A stretch of 64,000 bases of DNA from Streptomyces uncialis (GTDB taxonomy: Bacteria; Actinomycetota; Actinomycetes; Streptomycetales; Streptomycetaceae). Location: positions 661,238 to 725,237 of the forward strand of contig NZ_LFBV01000010.1 of assembly GCF_001905345.1 (NCBI RefSeq), in the 5' to 3' direction. Below are positions 61,901 to 64,000 of the stretch, in pieces. The first letter of the stretch is position 1. The number at the start of each line of letters is the position of its first letter. The notes beneath the pieces were generated by a model, which saw nothing but the letters and a program-made list of their open reading frames with translations, made no database searches and was not told the origin of the DNA. The translations under genes were made by a program, and so were the position numbers.

Positions 61901-62791
61901 GCCGAGACGTACGCGACGCTCGCCAACCACGGCAAGCACGGCGACCCCGTCATGGTCATGAAGCTGACCAAGGACGGCAAGGAGATCGCGCTGCCGAAGC
62001 GGCAGACCAAGCAGGTCATCAGCCGGGAGGCGGCCGACACCACCACGTCGGTGCTGCGGAACGTCGTCGAGAACGGTTCGGGACGGGCGGCCCTGGCGGC
62101 CGAGCGGCCCGCGGCGGGCAAGACGGGTACCGCCGAGCAGGACAAGGCGGCCTGGTTCGCGGCGTACACCCCCGAGCTGGCGACCGTGGTCTCGGTGATG
62201 GGGCAGGACCCGGACTCCGGCAAGCAGCAGCCGCTGTTCGGGGCGCTCGGCGAGCCGCGGATCAGCGGCAGCGGGCCGCCGGCGGAGATCTGGGCGCAGT
62301 ACACGAAGGCCGCGCTCGCGGGCACCGAGACCCAGGAGTTCGAGCTGCGGGTGCAGGACGGTTCCGACCGGCGGCTGGAGCTGCCCGGTACGGAGCCCAG
62401 CGGTACGCCCGACAGCACGGACGGTTCGCCCGACCCGGGCAGCAGCAGCCCGAGCGGCGACGACGGGGAGCAGGAGCAGCCCGGCGGTTCCGACACCCCG
62501 AGCACGACCACCGGCTCCGGTTCGTCCGGCGGCGGCCAGTCGCCGGGGCAGGGGCAGTCGCCCGACCCCGGTGAGGGCGGCGCGGAAGGCACGGTCGAAG
62601 GGCAGAGCGGCGGTACCCCGGGTCCGGGTGCCACGGAGGGCACCAGCGGTGACTCCTCCGGGGGCGGCCCCGGCCCCGGCGAGGGCGGTGAGACCGGCGG
62701 CGAGGAGACCGGCGGCACGGGCGAGACCACCGGCGAGACCACCGGCACCCCCACCGGCGGAGCCAGCCCCGGCCTCCCCACCACCCAGTAA
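58925..62791 (+). CDS. Class A penicillin-binding protein with long collagen-like N-terminus
   Basis: A 1288-residue bifunctional peptidoglycan synthase. The first 515 or so residues are disordered and rich in Gly-Pro-Thr-Ser with collagen-like Gly-x-x strings. A lysine-rich patch (KKAKRPKRKGWRR) leads into a single membrane helix (about 517-543). The GT51 glycosyltransferase follows, with catalytic E593 in AAEDRDFHSQ and GSTITQQYVKN. The transpeptidase has nucleophile S874 in GSTFKPF, an SVN motif, and K1066 in KTGTA. A Gly/Ser/Thr tail closes it. It polymerises and crosslinks the wall. A class A enzyme is usually 700-800 residues, so the extension is unusual. Confidence 0.9.
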   Translation: MSDEPQQHDEGTPGREPERPADAAPPPSVEGDRSAGRPADPDARPSRRPATGPAGGASDAPGPAARPSGTPGGRPADDKGRSAPPAGTPPKGPARSGGGFFGSPPSGASGAGSAKPTASGAPGASGGDSARPSGPGAGSSGPGGPGGPGTSRPTGASRPTGSTASGGGTSNPGKPGNPGNPGKPGSPGPAATGSPSGAPGKAARDSGARDSGGTRPQAGSAERPGTPAGPTSGTGAPTGPRTPRGSGPATGAATGGPRTPGSTPGNASTSAPGTPAAHRTPGTPDTRKTPRTPGAPGTPGAQGAPGASRTSGGPGGKSAPGTQGGTGTGKSGTPGAPTGPGRTGTAGGPGKPGAPGAPSASGRPGTTGAPGKPGATAASGGPRTPKDGTPGWAADEGPAARSARLGAARAGLTQGESPAESTTQLRKHTPKAAAAGAAGTTSAFAATGGPAAPGGPGGSGGGPSGPGGPTGPGGGPAGSGPGDTGGKKGGKAGKGAKGKKAKRPKRKGWRRLVPTWRFTLGSALALLLLAVGAFMTGYLLVEIPAANAAATAQSNVYLYADGSQLARDGEVNRENVQLSQIPEDVQRTVLAAEDRDFHSQSAVDPKAMLRAGWNTATGKGKQSGSTITQQYVKNYYLAQEQTVSRKAKEFFIAIKLDREETKEDILEGYLNTSFFGRNAYGIQSAAQAYYGVDVEKLTIEQGAYLASLLNAPSAYDVVAYPQNKGQVVSRWNYVLDGMVKEGWLASEKREAMKFPMPIEAKGPSGMSGQRGYLVQAVKDYLFEHDIISEEMLNVGGHRITTTLQKPKQDAFVKAVDDQLMARVDKEARKVDRNVRAGGASIDPATGHVVAMYGGIDYTKQYVNNATRRDYQVGSTFKPFVFTTAAEHDSVTQDGRPVTPNTVYDGTSERPVVGWNGGRYAPQNQDQVSYGPVTVQEATDKSVNSVYVQMAVDVGSDKVKQTAIDLGMPKDTRDLHPTPSVALGTATASVLDMAETYATLANHGKHGDPVMVMKLTKDGKEIALPKRQTKQVISREAADTTTSVLRNVVENGSGRAALAAERPAAGKTGTAEQDKAAWFAAYTPELATVVSVMGQDPDSGKQQPLFGALGEPRISGSGPPAEIWAQYTKAALAGTETQEFELRVQDGSDRRLELPGTEPSGTPDSTDGSPDPGSSSPSGDDGEQEQPGGSDTPSTTTGSGSSGGGQSPGQGQSPDPGEGGAEGTVEGQSGGTPGPGATEGTSGDSSGGGPGPGEGGETGGEETGGTGETTGETTGTPTGGASPGLPTTQ

Positions 62792-62814
62792 CCCAGCAGC
62801 ACGCAAACCGGTTC

Positions 62815-63315
62815 CCCGCGCCCCACGAGCGCCCCGCACCCGAAAGCCAACGGGCCGAGGCACCACCTCAGGGGCGCGGGGAACCGCGCGAGCAACCAGG
62901 AGCCACCCGCACCCGAACGGAACCCGCAAGGGGCGCAACCAAAGGGGCGCGAGGAACCGCGCACCCCACGAGCGACCGCACAGGAACAAGCACGCCCAGC
63001 CCAGCGAACCCAGGGGCGCGAGGAACCGCGCAACGAGAGCCACCCGCGCCCGAAGAGCGAACCGTAATGGGGCACCACCCAGGGGCGCGAGGAACCGCGC
63101 GAGCAACCAAGGACAACCCGCACCCGAACGGGAACCGCGAGAGGCACCACCCAAGGGGCGCGAGGAACTGCGCACCCACCGAGCGACCGCACAGGAACAA
63201 CCGCGCCCAGCCCAGCGAACCCGCAGGCGCAGGCGAAGGCACCCCACGCACCGAAGAGCTCCTGTGCTGAACGGAGAACGTCCAGCCCAGGAGCTCAGAA
63301 GCGCAAGCGAAGGCG
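62815..63315. repeat. Dispersed modular repeat array 7
   Basis: The convergent gap after the penicillin-binding protein gene holds seven reversed cores (AGGGGCGCGGGGAACCGCGC and AGGGGCGCGAGGAACCGCGC types, near 62871, 62943, 63013, 63081 and 63154, with relics), spaced about 70 bp apart. Between them are CACCCGAACGG, GAGCGACCGCACAGGAACAA and GCCCAGCCCAGCGAACCC modules. It ends in AAGCGCAAGCGAAGGCGG-like sequence abutting the SMR gene. No hairpin element is present. Confidence 0.85.
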
Positions 63316-63316
63316 G

Positions 63317-63637
63317 TCAGTGGCCGGACGTGGCCTTCAGACCGACGACCGCGACCAGCAACAGCGCGATGAAGAAGATCCGCGCGGCGGTCGCGGGCTC
63401 ACCCAGCACCAGCATGCCGAGGATCGCCGCCCCACCCGCGCCGATACCGACCCACACCCCGTAGGCCGTCCCGATGGGAAGGGTCTTCGCCGCCTGCGCC
63501 AGCAGGACCATGCTCGCGGCGATCCCGATGATGGTGAACACACTGGGCCACAGCTTCGTGAAGCCCTCGGTGTACTTCATCCCGATCGCCCAGCCGACTT
63601 CGAGCACGCCGGCGATGATGAGCAGAATCCAGGCCAT
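63317..63637 (-). CDS. SMR-family guanidinium exporter (Gdx/SugE type)
   Basis: A 106-residue four-helix protein. MAWILLIIAGVLEVGWAIGMKYTEGF carries the conserved glutamate (E13) of the SMR proton-coupling site; only the first 20 bases of this motif should be taken as the key part, LEVGWAIGMK. IGTAYGVWVGIGAGGAAILG matches the Gdx/SugE branch rather than EmrE. Gdx exporters swap guanidinium for protons. Assignment is strengthened by the guanidine-III riboswitch 42 bases upstream. CGGAGG lies before the ATG at 63637. Confidence 0.9.
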   Translation of the reverse strand: MAWILLIIAGVLEVGWAIGMKYTEGFTKLWPSVFTIIGIAASMVLLAQAAKTLPIGTAYGVWVGIGAGGAAILGMLVLGEPATAARIFFIALLLVAVVGLKATSGH

Positions 63638-63679
63638 GATCGGCACCTCCGTGGTTTCCATGACGGATGAACAGGGGGT

Positions 63680-63721
63680 GCGTCGTCTTTCCGTGTCCCG
63701 GTACGGCGCGTCTCGTCGGGG
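63680..63721 (-). promoter_or_regulatory. Guanidine-III (ykkC-III) riboswitch
   Basis: On the reverse strand a 42-nt segment reads CCCCGACGAGACGCGCCG, then TACCGGGACACGGAAAGACG and ACGC. It matches the guanidine-III aptamer known from Thermobifida fusca (CCGGACGAGGTGCGCCGTAC, then CCGG and AAGACGGCGC) at nearly every conserved position, including ACGAG, GCGCCGTAC and AAGACG. It precedes an SMR exporter, the usual gene of this class. It probably exposes the ribosome binding site when guanidinium is bound. Confidence 0.88.
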
Positions 63722-63747
63722 TGGTTGCCACCGTAGCAAAGAACGGG

Positions 63748-63781
63748 AAAGAGGCTGGTGACAGGGGTCACCAGCCTCTTT
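63748..63781 (-). terminator. Terminator after the GroES-like gene
   Basis: AAAGAGGCTGGTGAC and its exact complement form a 15-bp stem with a four-base loop. It is 51 bases after the GroES-like stop and 27 bases before the riboswitch, isolating the riboswitch transcript. Confidence 0.85.
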
Positions 63782-63831
63782 GCCACCGAAAGGTTTTCGC
63801 ACCGGACACCGCGGCCACCAGGGGCCACGGG

Positions 63832-64000
63832 TTACAGGTAGAGCCCGGTCGAGTCCTCGGAGCCCTCGAAACGGTCGGCGGCGACGGCGTGCAGATCGCG
63901 CTCGCGCATCAGGACGTACGCCACACCCCGTACCTCGACCTCGGCGCGGTCCTCCGGGTCGTACAGCACCCGGTCACCGGGCTCGACGGAACGGACGTTC
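63832..64000 (-). CDS. GroES/Cpn10-like co-chaperone, 3' part only
   Basis: The last 55 codons of a gene whose start lies beyond the window. The sequence SVEPGDRVLYDPEDRAEVEV, then GVAYVLMRERDLHAV, has the GDxVLYxx and Y-x-VLxExDIxAV-like pattern of GroES. The tail (RFEGSEDSTGLYL) is longer than in classical GroES, so it may be a paralogue rather than the groEL partner. A terminator hairpin follows. Confidence 0.7.
   Translation of the reverse strand, partial: NVRSVEPGDRVLYDPEDRAEVEVRGVAYVLMRERDLHAVAADRFEGSEDSTGLYL

Noticed and set aside
60359..63247. A 962-residue reverse frame opposite the penicillin-binding protein
   Set aside because: It is a GC-driven shadow of a gene with intact catalytic motifs and ends in repeat array 7.

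Overview
The window is GC-rich actinobacterial DNA. Its gene content points to Streptomyces or a very close relative: a CslA/GlxA/GH6 polar-glycan locus, a WhiJ-type regulator triad, a DasR-type operator, an LAxTG sortase substrate, DUF397 and DUF6412 proteins, and many GTG/TTG starts. There is no rRNA, phage, transposase or CRISPR array. Names rest on family recognition by eye; no database search was run.

Layout. 0.4-3.1 kb: a PAS-GGDEF-EAL cyclic-di-GMP protein and a VapBC toxin-antitoxin pair. 3.1-6.9 kb: a flavin-dependent luciferase-like enzyme, a PIG-V-like membrane glycosyltransferase, and a SigE-family sigma factor with a coupled membrane protein. 7.6-16.2 kb: a likely ectoine-related uptake and catabolic group (2-hydroxyacid dehydrogenase, EutA-like isomerase, amidase, ehuBCDA-like ABC importer, IclR regulator). 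16.5-29 kb: the csl locus (AA10 copper monooxygenase with a DasR-type site, NlpC/P60 protein and SPFH protein between two inverted identical tRNA-Lys genes, then cslA-glxA, a WhiJ-like triad, and the GH6 hydrolase cslZ). 29-37 kb: a class F sortase and partner, membrane proteins, a HAD phosphatase, a DHA2 exporter and an LAxTG protein. 37-46 kb: a large secreted hydrolase, a divergent ROK regulator/oxidoreductase pair sharing a palindromic operator, a YidC paralogue with a DUF6412 partner, and a SEC-C protein.

46.1-50.9 kb is a compact accessory island. It holds an NaeI-type restriction endonuclease with all catalytic residues, a PIN-like nuclease, an unknown protein with a possible winged helix, a Vsr mismatch endonuclease, and a convergent C5-cytosine methyltransferase. 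This is a complete type II restriction-modification system with two unexplained passengers. 51-64 kb holds an SGNH hydrolase, DUF445 and DUF1707 proteins, a three-gene ABC-2 exporter, a class A penicillin-binding protein with a roughly 515-residue collagen-like cytoplasmic tail, a guanidine exporter under a guanidine-III (ykkC-III) riboswitch, and the 3' end of a GroES-like gene.

Seven intergenic regions carry one modular repeat family built on a core reading AGGGGCGCGGGGAACTGCGC. Four of them also contain an 87-88 nt element with almost invariant arms that fold as one long imperfect hairpin around a variable 14-16 nt centre. This element, the NaeI-type island and the riboswitch are the items most worth following up.
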